Shown here in pieces: positions 27,472-37,461 of a stretch of 64,000 bases of DNA. Under the pieces are notes generated by a model. That model saw only the letters and a list, made by a program, of their open reading frames with translations, searched no databases and was not told the origin of the DNA. The position numbers and the translations under genes are program-made. The stretch is from Asticcacaulis sp. ZE23SCel15 (GTDB taxonomy: Bacteria > Pseudomonadota > Alphaproteobacteria > Caulobacterales > Caulobacteraceae). Where the stretch lies: assembly GCF_030505395.1 (NCBI RefSeq), contig NZ_CP130044.1, positions 2,527,001-2,591,000 of the forward strand, in the 5' to 3' direction. The first letter of the stretch is position 1. The number at the start of each line of letters is the position of its first letter.

Positions 27472-28896
27472 ATGACGCGTATCAAATCTGTTGTCCTGCT
27501 CACGACAACCAGCGTGCTGGGGGCTTTGGCCCTCAGCGCCTGTACCCTGGCACCTAAATATGAGCGTCCGCTCATGCCGGTCGCGCAAAGCTGGCCCATC
27601 GCACCGGATACCACCGGGACGGCTTCGGCCGAAAGTCTGCCGTGGAAGGATGTCTTCCTTGATCTGGCGCTTCAAAGCACGATTGATCTGGCGCTAAAAA
27701 ACAACCGCGACCTGCGTCAGGCGGTGCTTAATGTCGAACTGGCCCGTGCCCAGTACCGGATTCAGCGGGCATCGCTGGTGCCGGCGCTTGATGCCGCGGT
27801 ATCGGGCACCAAGGCGGACACACCGGCGTCGGGCGAGACCGAAAGCTATAGCGCCAATCTGGGGCTGTCTTACGAACTCGACCTGTTTGGCCGGGTGCGT
27901 TCGCTCAGCCGGGCGGCTTTAGAGAGCTATTTCGCCACCGACGAAGCCCGTCGTTCGGCCCAGATTTCGCTTATGGCGGAAACTGCCAATGCCTGGCTGG
28001 CGCTGGCGGCGGATCAGGATCTCCTGCGTCTGTCGCGTGATACGCTCAAGGCGCGTGAGGACGGCTATAACCTGACCAAGCGCAGCTTTGACCTTGGCGT
28101 GGCCGATCAGCTCCAGTTGCGCCAGCTTGAAATCCTGACGGAGCAGGCGCGGTCTGATGTCGCCACTCTGACGGCGCAGGTTGAACGCGATAAAAACGCC
28201 CTGACCCTGCTGGTCGGTTCGGAAATTCCGGCGGACTACCTGCCGACGTCATTCCCGCAAACCGGTGCAGTTCGCTCTGACCTGTCGGTCGGTCTGCCGT
28301 CTGAGGTTTTGATCAATCGTCCGGATGTCGTGGCGGCTGAACACGATCTCAAATCGCAAAATGCCAATATCGGTGCGGCGCGCGCGGCCTTTTTCCCGCG
28401 TATTTCGCTGACGGGGTCTACCGGATCGGTCAGCCCGGAATTTGGGGATTTATTCTCAAGCGGGACGTCGACCTGGAGCTTTACGCCGCAGGTGTCCGTG
28501 CCGATCTTTGCCGGGGGGGCCAATCGGGCTAATCTGCGCGGGGCCAGGGTTCAGCGGGATATTCTGGTCGCGGCCTATGAAAAGGCGATCCAGTCCGCGT
28601 TCCGCGATGTAGCCGATGCGCTGGCGACCAAATCGACGATCGATCAGCAGATCAGCGCGTCTGAGCGGGTCGTGGCGGCGGCAACCGACAGCCAAAGACT
28701 GGCTCAGGCCCGCTTTGATCGCGGCGTGGACAGCTATATCACTCTGCTGGATTCGCAGCGCACCCTGTACCAGTCTCAGCAGGGCCTCATTCAGGCGCGC
28801 TATAATCGTTCGGCCAATCTGGTTGACCTTTATCGCGCTCTGGGTGGCGGTCTGGTGTCCGATACCGGCACCGACGTGGCGGCGGCCAATCAGTAA
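27472..28896 (+). CDS. nodT: Outer-membrane efflux lipoprotein (NodT family)
   Basis: A 474-residue TolC-type channel with a lipoprotein signal, LSACTLAPKYERP; NodT/OprM-type factors typically begin this way. The paired coiled-coil halves are visible (LKNNRDLRQAVLNVELARAQYRI and LINRPDVVAAEHDLKSQNANIGAARAAFFP). It completes the tripartite pump, 21 bases after acrB. A strong terminator follows, separating the operon from gyrA. Confidence 0.95.
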   Translation: MTRIKSVVLLTTTSVLGALALSACTLAPKYERPLMPVAQSWPIAPDTTGTASAESLPWKDVFLDLALQSTIDLALKNNRDLRQAVLNVELARAQYRIQRASLVPALDAAVSGTKADTPASGETESYSANLGLSYELDLFGRVRSLSRAALESYFATDEARRSAQISLMAETANAWLALAADQDLLRLSRDTLKAREDGYNLTKRSFDLGVADQLQLRQLEILTEQARSDVATLTAQVERDKNALTLLVGSEIPADYLPTSFPQTGAVRSDLSVGLPSEVLINRPDVVAAEHDLKSQNANIGAARAAFFPRISLTGSTGSVSPEFGDLFSSGTSTWSFTPQVSVPIFAGGANRANLRGARVQRDILVAAYEKAIQSAFRDVADALATKSTIDQQISASERVVAAATDSQRLAQARFDRGVDSYITLLDSQRTLYQSQQGLIQARYNRSANLVDLYRALGGGLVSDTGTDVAAANQ

Positions 28897-28900
28897 GCTT

Positions 28901-28930
28901 AAAAAGGCGGTCTTCGGGCCGCCTTTTTTA
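28901..28930 (+). terminator. Intrinsic terminator of the efflux operon
   Basis: The stem AAAGGCGG/CCGCCTTT with an 8-base loop containing TTCG is followed by a T-rich tail. Confidence 0.92.
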
Positions 28931-29094
28931 TTTAAGCTGGAGACGCCTATCCACATCTGATGGCGGCGGTTATTTGCTTTGGGGCGCGTTACCGTTTAGA
29001 GGTTAACGCCTGTTTTGATGATCGCTTTGGGCCGTGCTAACTTAGGGCCTAAGTGATTCCCCCATCGTATCCGCAACGCAAAGACCACAGCCTT

Positions 29095-31866
29095 ATGACT
29101 GTTACCAATCTTCCCGGTATTCCCTCTGGCGGCATTGCCCATATCGCCATCGAAGACGAGCTGAAACGCTCCTATCTCGACTATGCCATGAGCGTGATTG
29201 TCTCGCGCGCTCTGCCGGACGCCCGTGACGGTTTGAAGCCGGTACACCGCCGTATCCTCTATATGATGCAGCAGTCGGGCTATACGCCTGAGAAATCCTA
29301 TGTGAAGTGCGCCCGTCCGGTCGGTGACGTCATGGGTCGCCTGCACCCGCATGGCGATTCGGCCATCTATATGGCGCTGGTGCGGATGGCGCAGCCGTTT
29401 TCGATGGGCCTGGTGCTGATCGACGGGCAGGGCAATTTCGGCTCGGTCGATGGCGATATGCCTGCGGCCATGCGCTACACCGAATGTCGTCTGGCCAAGG
29501 CCGCCATGCCTATTCTGGCTGACATTGACAAAGACACGGTCGATTTCCAGCCCAACTATGACGGCAAAGAAGAAGAACCGACCGTTCTGCCGTCCCGGAT
29601 ACCAAACCTGCTCGTCAATGGTGCCGGTGGTATCGCGGTCGGTATGGCCACCAATATTCCGCCGCACAATCTGGGCGAAATCGTCAATGCCTGTCTGGCC
29701 ATGCTGGAAACCCCTGATATCTCGCTTGAGGAACTGCTGGAATTCGTGCCGGGGCCGGACTTCCCGACCGGCGGCGAAATCTTAGGCCGCTCCGGTGCGC
29801 GTCAGGCCCTGATGACCGGGCGCGGTTCGGTGATCATGCGCTCCAAGGCCACCGTTGAGACGATCCGCAAAGACCGCGAAGCCATTGTCGTCACCGAAAT
29901 CCCGTTTCAGGTCAACAAGGCCTCCCTGATCGAACACATCGCTGAACTGGTGCGGGACAAACGCATCGAAGGCATTTCCGACATCCGCGACGAAAGCGAC
30001 CGTCAGGGGATGCGTATTGTTGTCGAGCTTAAGCGCGATGCGTCGGGCGATGTCATCCTCAATCAGCTTTTCCGCTATACTGCGCTTCAGACCAGCTTTG
30101 GCGTCAACATGCTTGCGCTGAACCACGGCCGCCCGCAGCAGATGGGCCTGCGTAAGCTTTTGGAACTGTTCCTTGAGTTCCGCGAAGATGTGGTTATCCG
30201 CCGGACCAAGTTTGAACTGAATAAGGCTCGTGATCGCGGCCACGTCTTGGTCGGTCTGGCCATTGCCGTTGCCAATATTGACGAAGTGATTCACATCATC
30301 CGCTCATCGGCTGATCCGACCGAAGCGCGTGAGCGTTTGACGGCCCGTGATTGGCCGGCCGGTGAAATGTCGCCGCTGATCGACCTGATCGCCGATCCGC
30401 GCTCGATCGTGCTGGATGGCTCCAATGTCCGCCTGACCGATGAGCAGGCCCGCGCTATTCTGGCGCTGACCCTGTCGCGTCTGACCGGTCTGGGGCAGGA
30501 CGAAATCTTTGGTGAAGCCCGCACCCTGGCGGGGGCTATTGCCGGGTTCCTGGAGATTCTGTCGTCGCGTGAGCGTATTTTGGGCATTGTGCGCGATGAA
30601 CTTATTGAAGTGCGCGACCAGTTTGCCATTCCGCGCCGGACCGAAATCGTTGATGGCGAAGGTGATATCGAAGACGAAGACCTGATCCCGCGTGAGGACA
30701 TGGTCGTGACCGTCACCCATTCGGGCTATGTCAAACGTACGGCGCTGACCGCCTACCGCACCCAGCATCGCGGCGGCAAGGGCCGCTCCGGCATGGCGAT
30801 GAAGGACGAAGACGCAATCACCGGCATTTTCGCGGCCTCCACCCACCAACCGATGCTGTTCTTCTCCTCGGCCGGTAAGGCCTATAAGCTTAAGGTCTGG
30901 AAACTGCCGCTCGGCAATCCGCAGTCCAAGGGCAAGGCGTTCGTCAACCTGCTGCCGCTCGATAAGGGCGAGGTCGTCACCAATATTCTGGCCCTGCCGG
31001 AAGAAGAAGCGGCGTGGGATAAGCTGGACATTATTTTTGCGACCCGCTCCGGCGATGTGCGCAGGAACAAGCTGTCGGACTTCGTCAACGTCAACCGCGC
31101 CGGCAAGATCGCCATGAAGCTGGAAGACGGGGATGCCATTGTGGGCGTGGCCATCTGCACCGAAGATCAGGACGTGCTGCTGTCAACCGCTTCGGGTCGT
31201 TCGATCCGCTTTGCGGTCGATGAAGTGCGCGTCTTCGCTGGCCGCAGTTCAACCGGCGTGCGCGGTGTCCGCCTTGGGGCTGATGACAGTGTGATTTCCA
31301 TGGCAATCTTACGCCGTGTGGCGGCAACGCCTGCGGAACGCACCGCCTATCTGAAACATGCCGCCGCTATGCGTGCTGCGGTTACCGGAGAAGGCGAAGA
31401 CGTGTCTATGGCCGTTGAAGACGACGGCGAAGACGCGGTGGATGAAGCCTCCCATGACACGGCCTTGACGCCGGAACGCATTGCCGAACTGGGGGCTGCC
31501 GAAGAGTTCATCCTGACCATTGCTGACACCGGTTTTGGTAAGCGCACCTCAAGCTATGATTATCGCCGTACGGGCCGGGGTGGGCAGGGTATCGTCGCCA
31601 TCGATCTGAGCAAACGCGGTGGCAAGCTGGTGGCCTCATTCCCCGTTGAAGATTCCGATCAGTTGCTGTTGGTCACCGACGGCGGCCAACTGACCCGGAC
31701 GCGCGTGTCGCAGGTGCGCATCGCCAGTCGCAACACTCAAGGCGTGACCATCTTCCGCACGGCGGGCGAAAAGGTTGTGTCGGTTGAACGCTTGGCCGAA
31801 AGTGCTGAGGATGAAGGTGACATCGCCGGAGAACCAGACGCTGATGCCGGAACCGCGACCGAGTAA
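29095..31866 (+). CDS. gyrA: DNA gyrase subunit A
   Basis: A protein of 923 residues from the ATG at 29095; an in-frame GTG at 29053 would add 14 residues without a better ribosome-binding site. It cuts and rejoins DNA during negative supercoiling with GyrB. The catalytic Tyr is in AAMRYTE. The GyrA box is present as QHRGGKG in the C-terminal pinwheel, which distinguishes gyrase from ParC. An acidic insertion with a run of Asp/Glu sits late in the protein. In the quinolone-resistance region the sequence is [14 protein letters not shown], with Ser89 and Met93 where E. coli has Ser83 and Asp87. It lies directly after a drug-efflux operon and before coaD. Confidence 0.96.
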   Translation: MTVTNLPGIPSGGIAHIAIEDELKRSYLDYAMSVIVSRALPDARDGLKPVHRRILYMMQQSGYTPEKSYVKCARPVGDVMGRLHPHGDSAIYMALVRMAQPFSMGLVLIDGQGNFGSVDGDMPAAMRYTECRLAKAAMPILADIDKDTVDFQPNYDGKEEEPTVLPSRIPNLLVNGAGGIAVGMATNIPPHNLGEIVNACLAMLETPDISLEELLEFVPGPDFPTGGEILGRSGARQALMTGRGSVIMRSKATVETIRKDREAIVVTEIPFQVNKASLIEHIAELVRDKRIEGISDIRDESDRQGMRIVVELKRDASGDVILNQLFRYTALQTSFGVNMLALNHGRPQQMGLRKLLELFLEFREDVVIRRTKFELNKARDRGHVLVGLAIAVANIDEVIHIIRSSADPTEARERLTARDWPAGEMSPLIDLIADPRSIVLDGSNVRLTDEQARAILALTLSRLTGLGQDEIFGEARTLAGAIAGFLEILSSRERILGIVRDELIEVRDQFAIPRRTEIVDGEGDIEDEDLIPREDMVVTVTHSGYVKRTALTAYRTQHRGGKGRSGMAMKDEDAITGIFAASTHQPMLFFSSAGKAYKLKVWKLPLGNPQSKGKAFVNLLPLDKGEVVTNILALPEEEAAWDKLDIIFATRSGDVRRNKLSDFVNVNRAGKIAMKLEDGDAIVGVAICTEDQDVLLSTASGRSIRFAVDEVRVFAGRSSTGVRGVRLGADDSVISMAILRRVAATPAERTAYLKHAAAMRAAVTGEGEDVSMAVEDDGEDAVDEASHDTALTPERIAELGAAEEFILTIADTGFGKRTSSYDYRRTGRGGQGIVAIDLSKRGGKLVASFPVEDSDQLLLVTDGGQLTRTRVSQVRIASRNTQGVTIFRTAGEKVVSVERLAESAEDEGDIAGEPDADAGTATE

Positions 31867-31887
31867 ATAAAAAAGAGGGGGCAGCCC

Positions 31888-32370
31888 ATGCGTATCGGTC
31901 TTTATCCGGGCACGTTCGATCCGATCACTAACGGCCATTCCGATATCATCGGGCGAGCCGTCAAGCTGGTCGACAGATTGGTCATTGGCGTGGCACGTAA
32001 TATCGGTAAGACGCCTATGTTTACCGTCGAAGAACGGGTCGAGATGGTGCGCGCGGAAACCCGTCATCTGGGTGACATGGTTGAGGTTGCGGCCTTTGAC
32101 AGCCTGCTGATGCACTATGCCCAGGAGGTCGGTGCCAGCATGATTATTCGGGGTTTGCGGGCGGTGGCTGACTTTGAGTACGAATTTCAGATGACAGCCA
32201 TGAACCAACAGCTTAATCGTGAGCTTGAGACGGTTTTTTTAATGGCTGACCCGCGCCATCAGGCGATTGCGTCACGCTTGGTCAAAGAAATAGCCCAATT
32301 GGGCGGCAATATTGCGCCGTTTGTATCGGAAAGCGTGGCGACACGGCTTTTGGCGAAGGTGGGAAACTAA
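31888..32370 (+). CDS. coaD: Phosphopantetheine adenylyltransferase
   Basis: A 160-residue enzyme of coenzyme A synthesis that transfers AMP from ATP to 4'-phosphopantetheine. The nucleotidyltransferase signature GLYPGTFDPITNGHSDII (TxGH-type) opens the protein. IIRGLRAVADFEYEFQM and the C-terminal ISSRLVKEI-like ASRLVKEIAQLGGN are typical. AGAGGGGG lies before the ATG. It follows gyrA by 21 bases and precedes a cyclophilin by 3, so it is probably cotranscribed. Confidence 0.97.
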   Translation: MRIGLYPGTFDPITNGHSDIIGRAVKLVDRLVIGVARNIGKTPMFTVEERVEMVRAETRHLGDMVEVAAFDSLLMHYAQEVGASMIIRGLRAVADFEYEFQMTAMNQQLNRELETVFLMADPRHQAIASRLVKEIAQLGGNIAPFVSESVATRLLAKVGN

Positions 32371-32373
32371 GAC

Positions 32374-33234
32374 ATGATGTCTGTTCTGAAATATAAGTCC
32401 GCGGCACTCAAATCCGCCGTTTTGGGATTAACGGTGGTGGCAACGGCGTTTGCACCCATCAGTGCGGCTCTGGCGCAGGCGGCTTCGGAATGGCGCGATC
32501 TGAATGCCGAAAACACTCTGGTGATTGATACCAACAAAGGCCGCGTGGTCGTTGAAATGTATCCTGAACTGGCCCCGGCTCATGTCGAGCGCATGAAGAC
32601 GCTGACGCGTCAGGGTTTTTACAACGGTCAAAAATTCCACCGCGTGATCGAGGGCTTTATGGCTCAGACCGGTGATCCGCAAGGCACGGGTGAGGGCGGT
32701 TCAACCCTGCCTAACGTCCCCGGCGAATTTACCATCCGTCACGGGGCTGATTTCCCGATGGTGACCGCGTCGCGTCCGCGCGGATCTCAGATCGGCTATC
32801 TGGGTGCTATGCCGGTGCAGTCGCAGGTTCAGGAACTGATCCCGATTGCCAAGGACGGTAAGGTTCACGCCTGGGGGCTTTATTGCTCTGGCGTGTTGGG
32901 TATGGCACGGGCCGGTGACAATAATTCGGCCAATTCGCAGTTCTTTTTGATGCGCTCCTATAATGCCGCACTGGAAAAGCGCTACACCGCCTTTGGCATG
33001 ACGGTGCAGGGGCTGGATGTGGTGCGTAAGCTGAAACTCGGTGAGCCGCCGGTTGACCCTGACACCATGACCAAGGTTCAGATCATGGCTGACATTCCCG
33101 AAGCCGACCGTCCCAAGGTCAAGGTCATGAACACCAGCTCAAAAGCCTTTGCCGATCTGATTGAAAAAACTCGCAAAGAAAAGGGCGCTGATTTCTCCGC
33201 CTGCGACATCACGGTGCCAACCAAAGTCGAGTAA
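32374..33234 (+). CDS. Periplasmic cyclophilin-type peptidyl-prolyl isomerase
   Basis: A 286-residue protein with an N-terminal signal peptide (residues about 1-35, ending near ALAQA). The cyclophilin core follows with FHRVIEGFMAQTGDPQGTG and the later NSQFFLMR. It isomerises prolyl bonds in exported proteins. An insertion (MPVQSQVQELIPIAKDGKVHAWGLYCSG) makes it longer than PpiA. It starts 3 bases after coaD and ends in a bidirectional terminator shared with the convergent ppx gene. Confidence 0.92.
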   Translation: MMSVLKYKSAALKSAVLGLTVVATAFAPISAALAQAASEWRDLNAENTLVIDTNKGRVVVEMYPELAPAHVERMKTLTRQGFYNGQKFHRVIEGFMAQTGDPQGTGEGGSTLPNVPGEFTIRHGADFPMVTASRPRGSQIGYLGAMPVQSQVQELIPIAKDGKVHAWGLYCSGVLGMARAGDNNSANSQFFLMRSYNAALEKRYTAFGMTVQGLDVVRKLKLGEPPVDPDTMTKVQIMADIPEADRPKVKVMNTSSKAFADLIEKTRKEKGADFSACDITVPTKVE

Positions 33235-33236
33235 TC

Positions 33237-33272
33237 AAAAAGCCCCTTCACTCAGGTGAAGGGGCTTTTTTT
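33237..33272. terminator. Bidirectional intrinsic terminator
   Basis: A perfect 11-bp stem AGCCCCTTCAC/GTGAAGGGGCT with loop TCAG is preceded by A4 and followed by T7. It serves both the cyclophilin and the convergent ppx gene. Confidence 0.95.
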
Positions 33273-34479
33273 ATGTCGTTTTATGTGCGCCCGGTTTGCG
33301 GCGGCGTCTACGGCGTGTTTTCTTTTTGATCATCGACAGCAACAGCCCTTCGCGCAGGCCCCGGTCAGCCACACGCAGGCGCTGCGACGGCCACAAATTC
33401 TGCACGGCCTCAAGCAGGGCAGCCCCGGCCAGCACAAGATCGGCGCGGTCCTTGCCGATGCACGGCTCATACTCGCGGCCTTTTTGGCCCAGTTCCAACA
33501 ACCGATTAATCACGGCCTTGCAGTCGTCATGGGTCATCCACAGGCCGTCCACGCGCGACCGGTCATAGCGCTCCAGCCCCAGATGCATCCCGGCCAGCGA
33601 AGTGATCGCGCCTGACGTGCCTATCATATAGGTCTCGCCGTTGAAAAAATGTTCGGTCATGCCGTCGGCGTCGCGAAATTTTTCCAGTTCGGCCTGAACA
33701 TCCGCCACCATGGCCTGAAACCAGACCTTGGGATCGCCGTCCTTGGGCTCCGGAAAGCGTTCAGCCAGATTGACCACGCCCTTGGGGATCGACAGCCAGC
33801 ATTTCGGCAGCGGGTGATTTTTGATCAGTTTCAGGTTGCCGGTCGTGGCTATATCTTTGGGCGGCGTGTACTGGCTGAGGTCCAGCCAGGAAATCTCGGT
33901 CGATCCCCCCCCGACATCCATAACGATCGCGGCCTTGGCGGGCGTATCGAGCAGGGAGGCGCAGCCAACGACCGCCAGCCTGGCTTCTTCTTCAGGGGTG
34001 ATGATGGTCAGCTTAAGGCCGGTTTCACGCTCGACACGGGCGATAAAGTCGGCCCCATTACCTGCGGCGCGGCAGGCCTGAGTGGCGACGGCCCGGATTT
34101 TTACCACATTGCGGCGTTTGATCTTCTCGGCACATTGCCGAAGGGAGGCCATCGCCCGCTCCATCGCCGCCGGTTGCAGGTTGCCGGTGGAGGATACACC
34201 TTCGCCAAGGCGGACGATGCGTGAGAAGGCTTCGACAATTTTGAACTGGCCGTTCTGAAAAGACGCAATCATCAGCCGGCAATTATTGGTGCCCAGATCA
34301 AGCGCCGCATAATTAGCTATATCGGATGCCGCCGCTTGTTGGGCTGAGCTACGCCGCCTGCGTTTCAACCCCTCAGAACGTCGCGCCGCACCCGGATTTT
34401 CCGAGGCGGGGGGCAAGGCTTTGCCGGAGGCTGCAGGCCGTCCGCTATGGTCAGAGGGAGCCTTTGTCATGTGGCTCAT
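33271..34479 (-). CDS. Ppx/GppA-family phosphatase
   Basis: A 402-residue protein. A disordered basic N-terminus (KRRRRSS) precedes an ASKHA-fold domain with the phosphate loops LDLGTNNCRLMIA and VMDVGGGSTEIS; a basic tail KKTRRRRRRKPG ends it. The family hydrolyses polyphosphate or pppGpp, linking it to stringent-response control. Short alphaproteobacterial members like this lack the C-terminal HD-like domain of E. coli Ppx. An 8-base C run (33905-33912) lies inside the second motif and is in frame. The start may be 34479 or the ATG at 34470. Confidence 0.88.
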   Translation of the reverse strand: MSHMTKAPSDHSGRPAASGKALPPASENPGAARRSEGLKRRRRSSAQQAAASDIANYAALDLGTNNCRLMIASFQNGQFKIVEAFSRIVRLGEGVSSTGNLQPAAMERAMASLRQCAEKIKRRNVVKIRAVATQACRAAGNGADFIARVERETGLKLTIITPEEEARLAVVGCASLLDTPAKAAIVMDVGGGSTEISWLDLSQYTPPKDIATTGNLKLIKNHPLPKCWLSIPKGVVNLAERFPEPKDGDPKVWFQAMVADVQAELEKFRDADGMTEHFFNGETYMIGTSGAITSLAGMHLGLERYDRSRVDGLWMTHDDCKAVINRLLELGQKGREYEPCIGKDRADLVLAGAALLEAVQNLWPSQRLRVADRGLREGLLLSMIKKKTRRRRRRKPGAHKTT

Positions 34480-34727
34480 ACCCCGCTTTTTTATTGTTAT
34501 TTTATGTTTCGGGTGAGGTCGAAATGACGAGATATTGTTACATCATCTCCACATGCACCCACTTCGCGAAAACACTATCAACCAAGGGGAGAAGGGGAAA
34601 GGTCTTTTTGAATAATCGCGCTAAAACATGAAGGCGGCATGAGGCGACCACGGACAAATCGCGCTTATGAACAGGGGCTAATTCAATTATGCATTTCTCC
34701 GGCAATCCGGATCAGGGCGGTGAACCG

Positions 34728-35060
34728 ATGACGTATCAGCGAAGCGCAAAATTTGATATAGGTCAGGTTGTCGTGCATCGTCTGTTCGATTTTCGCGGCG
34801 TCGTGTTTGATGTCGATCCGCAATATCTGGATGACGAAGAATGGTGGCAGGCGATCCCGGAAGCCGTGCGTCCGGAAAAGAACCAGCCCTTTTACCATCT
34901 GCTCGCGGAAAATGGCGAGAGCTGCTACGTCGCCTATGCCTCAGAAGGCAATCTGGACGCCGATGACACGGGGGAGCCCTTGCGCCACCCGCAGACCGAT
35001 CTGATTTTCGATCGTTTTGAAAATGGCCGCTACCTGCCCAAGATACGGCTGGCCAATTAA
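34728..35060 (+). CDS. hspQ: Heat shock protein HspQ
   Basis: A 110-residue YccV-type protein. The core AKFDIGQVVVHRLFDFRGVVFDVDPQY and the end HPQTDLIFDRFENGRYLPK are diagnostic. HspQ in E. coli modulates Lon protease specificity and was first named for binding hemimethylated DNA. The ATG at 34728 fits the family length and has GGTGA just upstream; an ATG at 34689 would add 13 residues. The 250 bases upstream, shared with the divergent ppx gene, show no promoter I can name. Confidence 0.9.
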   Translation: MTYQRSAKFDIGQVVVHRLFDFRGVVFDVDPQYLDDEEWWQAIPEAVRPEKNQPFYHLLAENGESCYVAYASEGNLDADDTGEPLRHPQTDLIFDRFENGRYLPKIRLAN

Positions 35061-35357
35061 CCGAATTAGATCAGGTTTATTTTGTGTCCTGCGGCCCCCA
35101 TCGAATTCCTATAAATGCTGTCATATAATAGCAGAAGAGAATGGTTAAACTCATCTGCGCAGTTGACCCTATTTAAAATCGTGTCAATGCTACCACAGTG
35201 ATTGATTTGCGATTTTTGGGTGATGCGATGTTGCAACAGTGTTTCAAGGCAGAAAATACCTTGCAATCGCGTGCAACGGCGGAGCCCTTTGGGGGGCGCG
35301 GTGGCGCTACCGGATCGTATCGGACTACGGATTTTTTGCTGCGGAGATTTTGTGAGT

Positions 35358-35434
35358 TGGTGAGCTCTCTGGGACTCGAACCCAGGACCCTCTGATTAAA
35401 AGTCAGATGCTCTAGCCGGCTGAGCTAAGAGCTC
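35358..35434 (-). tRNA. tRNA-Lys (anticodon UUU)
   Basis: The minus strand folds as a complete cloverleaf of 77 bases. It has acceptor stem GAGCTCT/AGAGCTC, D stem GCTC/GAGC, anticodon arm TCTGA-CTTTTAA-TCAGA with anticodon TTT, and T arm CTGGG-TTCGAGT-CCCAG. The 3' CCA is encoded. The roughly 300 bases downstream, to hspQ, hold no gene I can support, and no integrase or att repeat accompanies the tRNA. Confidence 0.96.
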
Positions 35435-35570
35435 ACTCTCCTCATGGCCGACCAAGTACCGGTCAGCGAGAGGGATTACATAGAGAGGTGTGACTGATTA
35501 CGCAAGCACATCATCTTTATTTTGACGCAGTTTTATTGGTTTATGGCGTAAAAGGTGTGGAGGCTTTTCA

Positions 35571-36338
35571 GTGAGCACTGAATTTTCCTTGGGCGCGGGC
35601 CGCAAGATAGGGATCATTTCCCTAGTTTGCATGGGCTTTACGTCGTTGGGTATGACGGCATGTGCGTCCAAGCCCAAGGCGGGGGAGATGTCTCTCGTCG
35701 AATCAAAACCTGTCTATGCTCAGGCTGAACCTGAGAAAAAAGGCAAAATCGGCTCGACCATGAAAAAGAGCGCCATGGATGTGGGGGACGGTTTTGGCGA
35801 TGCGCTGGCCGCACCCCTCGAAGACCTCAATCTGCGCCGTGACGATATTCCGGCTATTTTGATTAGAGCTTCTACCAAAACCTATGATCTGACCGGCATG
35901 GAACGCTGCGAAGGTATTGCCGCCGAAGTCCGTCGTCTGGACGAAGTTCTGGGTGATGATTTCGATGAGCCCCCGCCCCCCGAAAGCGATATGACGGAAA
36001 AAAGCGGCCGCGCCGCGACCAACTATACTCTGGGGGCTGTGAGATCCGCCGCGCGCGATATTATCCCGATGCGCGGGCTGGTGCGTAAAATTACCGGTGC
36101 GGAAAAGCACCAGAAATCTATTGATCGTGCCGAGCAAGCCGGGATTGTCCGTCGCGCCTATCTCAAAGGGATTGGCTTGAACAAGAACTGCGCACCTCCT
36201 GCGGCCCCTTCGTGGTTCGTGCCCGCCGTCATGCCGCAAATGGCCGAGGATGTGGCCCCGCGTGGTCGGCGCGCCGATGTTATTGAGGCTTCGGACGTTG
36301 TGCGCACCTCGCCGACGGCACGGCGTTCCAATAAATAG
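35571..36338 (+). CDS. Lipoprotein, unknown function
   Basis: A 255-residue protein starting at GTG with GGAGG 8 bases upstream. The signal peptide ends in the lipobox GMTAC, so it is lipid-anchored. The mature part contains LEDLNLRRDDIPAIL and YDLTGMERCEGIAAEVRRLDEVLGDDFD, a pattern seen in uncharacterised Caulobacterales lipoproteins, followed by YTLGAVRSAARDIIPMRGLVRKITGAEKH, amphipathic and possibly membrane-touching. The C-terminus is low-complexity. It ends one base before the convergent tgt stop. I know no function for it. Confidence 0.75.
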   Translation: MSTEFSLGAGRKIGIISLVCMGFTSLGMTACASKPKAGEMSLVESKPVYAQAEPEKKGKIGSTMKKSAMDVGDGFGDALAAPLEDLNLRRDDIPAILIRASTKTYDLTGMERCEGIAAEVRRLDEVLGDDFDEPPPPESDMTEKSGRAATNYTLGAVRSAARDIIPMRGLVRKITGAEKHQKSIDRAEQAGIVRRAYLKGIGLNKNCAPPAAPSWFVPAVMPQMAEDVAPRGRRADVIEASDVVRTSPTARRSNK

Positions 36339-36339
36339 G

Positions 36340-37461
36340 CTATGCCTTGTCGCGCAGGTGGGTTTCGCGAAACCATGATCTGAACTGAGTGAATTCGCCT
36401 GCGGCAATGGCGGCCCGGATTCTTATCATCAGCGCCTGGAAAAAGGCGATGTTGTGCCACGACAGCAAGACTTGCCCCAGAATTTCCTCAGATCGCATCA
36501 GGTGATGCAGATAAGCCTTTGAATAATCACGGCTGGCCGGGCAGTCGCTGGTCGGATCAAGCGGTGTATCGTCCTCGGCAAAGCGGGCATTTTTGATATT
36601 GATCGGCCCTTCCCACGTCCAGACCTGACCGTGACGACCGGAGCGGGTCGGCAAGACGCAATCGAACATATCGACGCCGCGCGCTACCGCTTCGACCAGA
36701 TCAATGGGCTTACCCACCCCCATCAGGTAGCGCGGCCGATCCCACGGCAGGATCGGCGCGCAGTAATCGAGCGTGTCGCACATGGCTTCATGGCCTTCGC
36801 CGACCGCCAGACCGCCAATGGCATAGCCATCAAAGCCGATCTCCAGCAACCGATCCGTCAATTCGCGGCGCAGGGGCTCAAAGGTCGAGCCTTGCTGAAT
36901 ACCAAACAGCGCCTGAGCGTCGCGGGTGCCAAACGCATTTTTTGACCGCTGACCCCAGCGAGCCGACAGTTGCAACGCCTTTTGCGCGCGGGCTTCATCA
37001 GCGGGGTAGGACACACACTCGTCAAGCTGCATGACGATATCGGACCCCAGCAGATCGGCCTGAATTTCAATCGAGCGTTCGGGCGATAAGATGTGGCGTG
37101 AACCGTCGATATGGCTCTGAAAGGTGACGTTGTCTTCGGTGACCTTGGAAATCTGCGACAGGCTCATGACCTGAAACCCGCCGGAATCGGTCAGGATCGG
37201 GCCGTCCCAGCCCATGAACTTATGCAAGCCGCCCAGGCGCTTTACCCGTTCTGCCGTCGGGCGCAGCATCAGGTGGTAGGTGTTGCCGAGGATAATCTTG
37301 GCATGGCTCTGGCGCACCATATCAAGCGTCAGAGCCTTAACGGTCGCCGCTGTGCCGACCGGCATAAAGATCGGGGTCGGAATATCGCCGCGCGGGGTTT
37401 TCAGAACGCCGGTGCGGGCCTGACCATCATGTGCGGTCAATTCAAAGGGAAAAGCTGTCAT
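36340..37461 (-). CDS. tgt: tRNA-guanine transglycosylase with altered zinc site
   Basis: A 373-residue enzyme that exchanges guanine 34 for preQ1 in tRNAs with GUN anticodons. The catalytic residues are present: [10 protein letters not shown] (Asp) and [10 protein letters not shown] (nucleophile Asp). TINGxxG-type elements appear as VGEGHEAM. The zinc site is odd: positions 305, 307, 310 and 336 are Ser, Cys, Ser and His, where E. coli has Cys302, Cys304, Cys307 and His333. Its ATG overlaps the queA stop (ATGA), so the two queuosine enzymes are coupled. The enzyme otherwise looks intact. Confidence 0.95.
   Translation of the reverse strand: MTAFPFELTAHDGQARTGVLKTPRGDIPTPIFMPVGTAATVKALTLDMVRQSHAKIILGNTYHLMLRPTAERVKRLGGLHKFMGWDGPILTDSGGFQVMSLSQISKVTEDNVTFQSHIDGSRHILSPERSIEIQADLLGSDIVMQLDECVSYPADEARAQKALQLSARWGQRSKNAFGTRDAQALFGIQQGSTFEPLRRELTDRLLEIGFDGYAIGGLAVGEGHEAMCDTLDYCAPILPWDRPRYLMGVGKPIDLVEAVARGVDMFDCVLPTRSGRHGQVWTWEGPINIKNARFAEDDTPLDPTSDCPASRDYSKAYLHHLMRSEEILGQVLLSWHNIAFFQALMIRIRAAIAAGEFTQFRSWFRETHLRDKA

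Noticed and set aside
28986..29009. Bulged hairpin GCGTTACC/GGTTAACGC before gyrA
   Set aside because: The stem is imperfect with no proper T-run and may be chance; too weak to annotate.
35061..35357. Possible attachment site or small gene next to tRNA-Lys
   Set aside because: No integrase, no duplicated tRNA end and no coding-like ORF were found in the interval.
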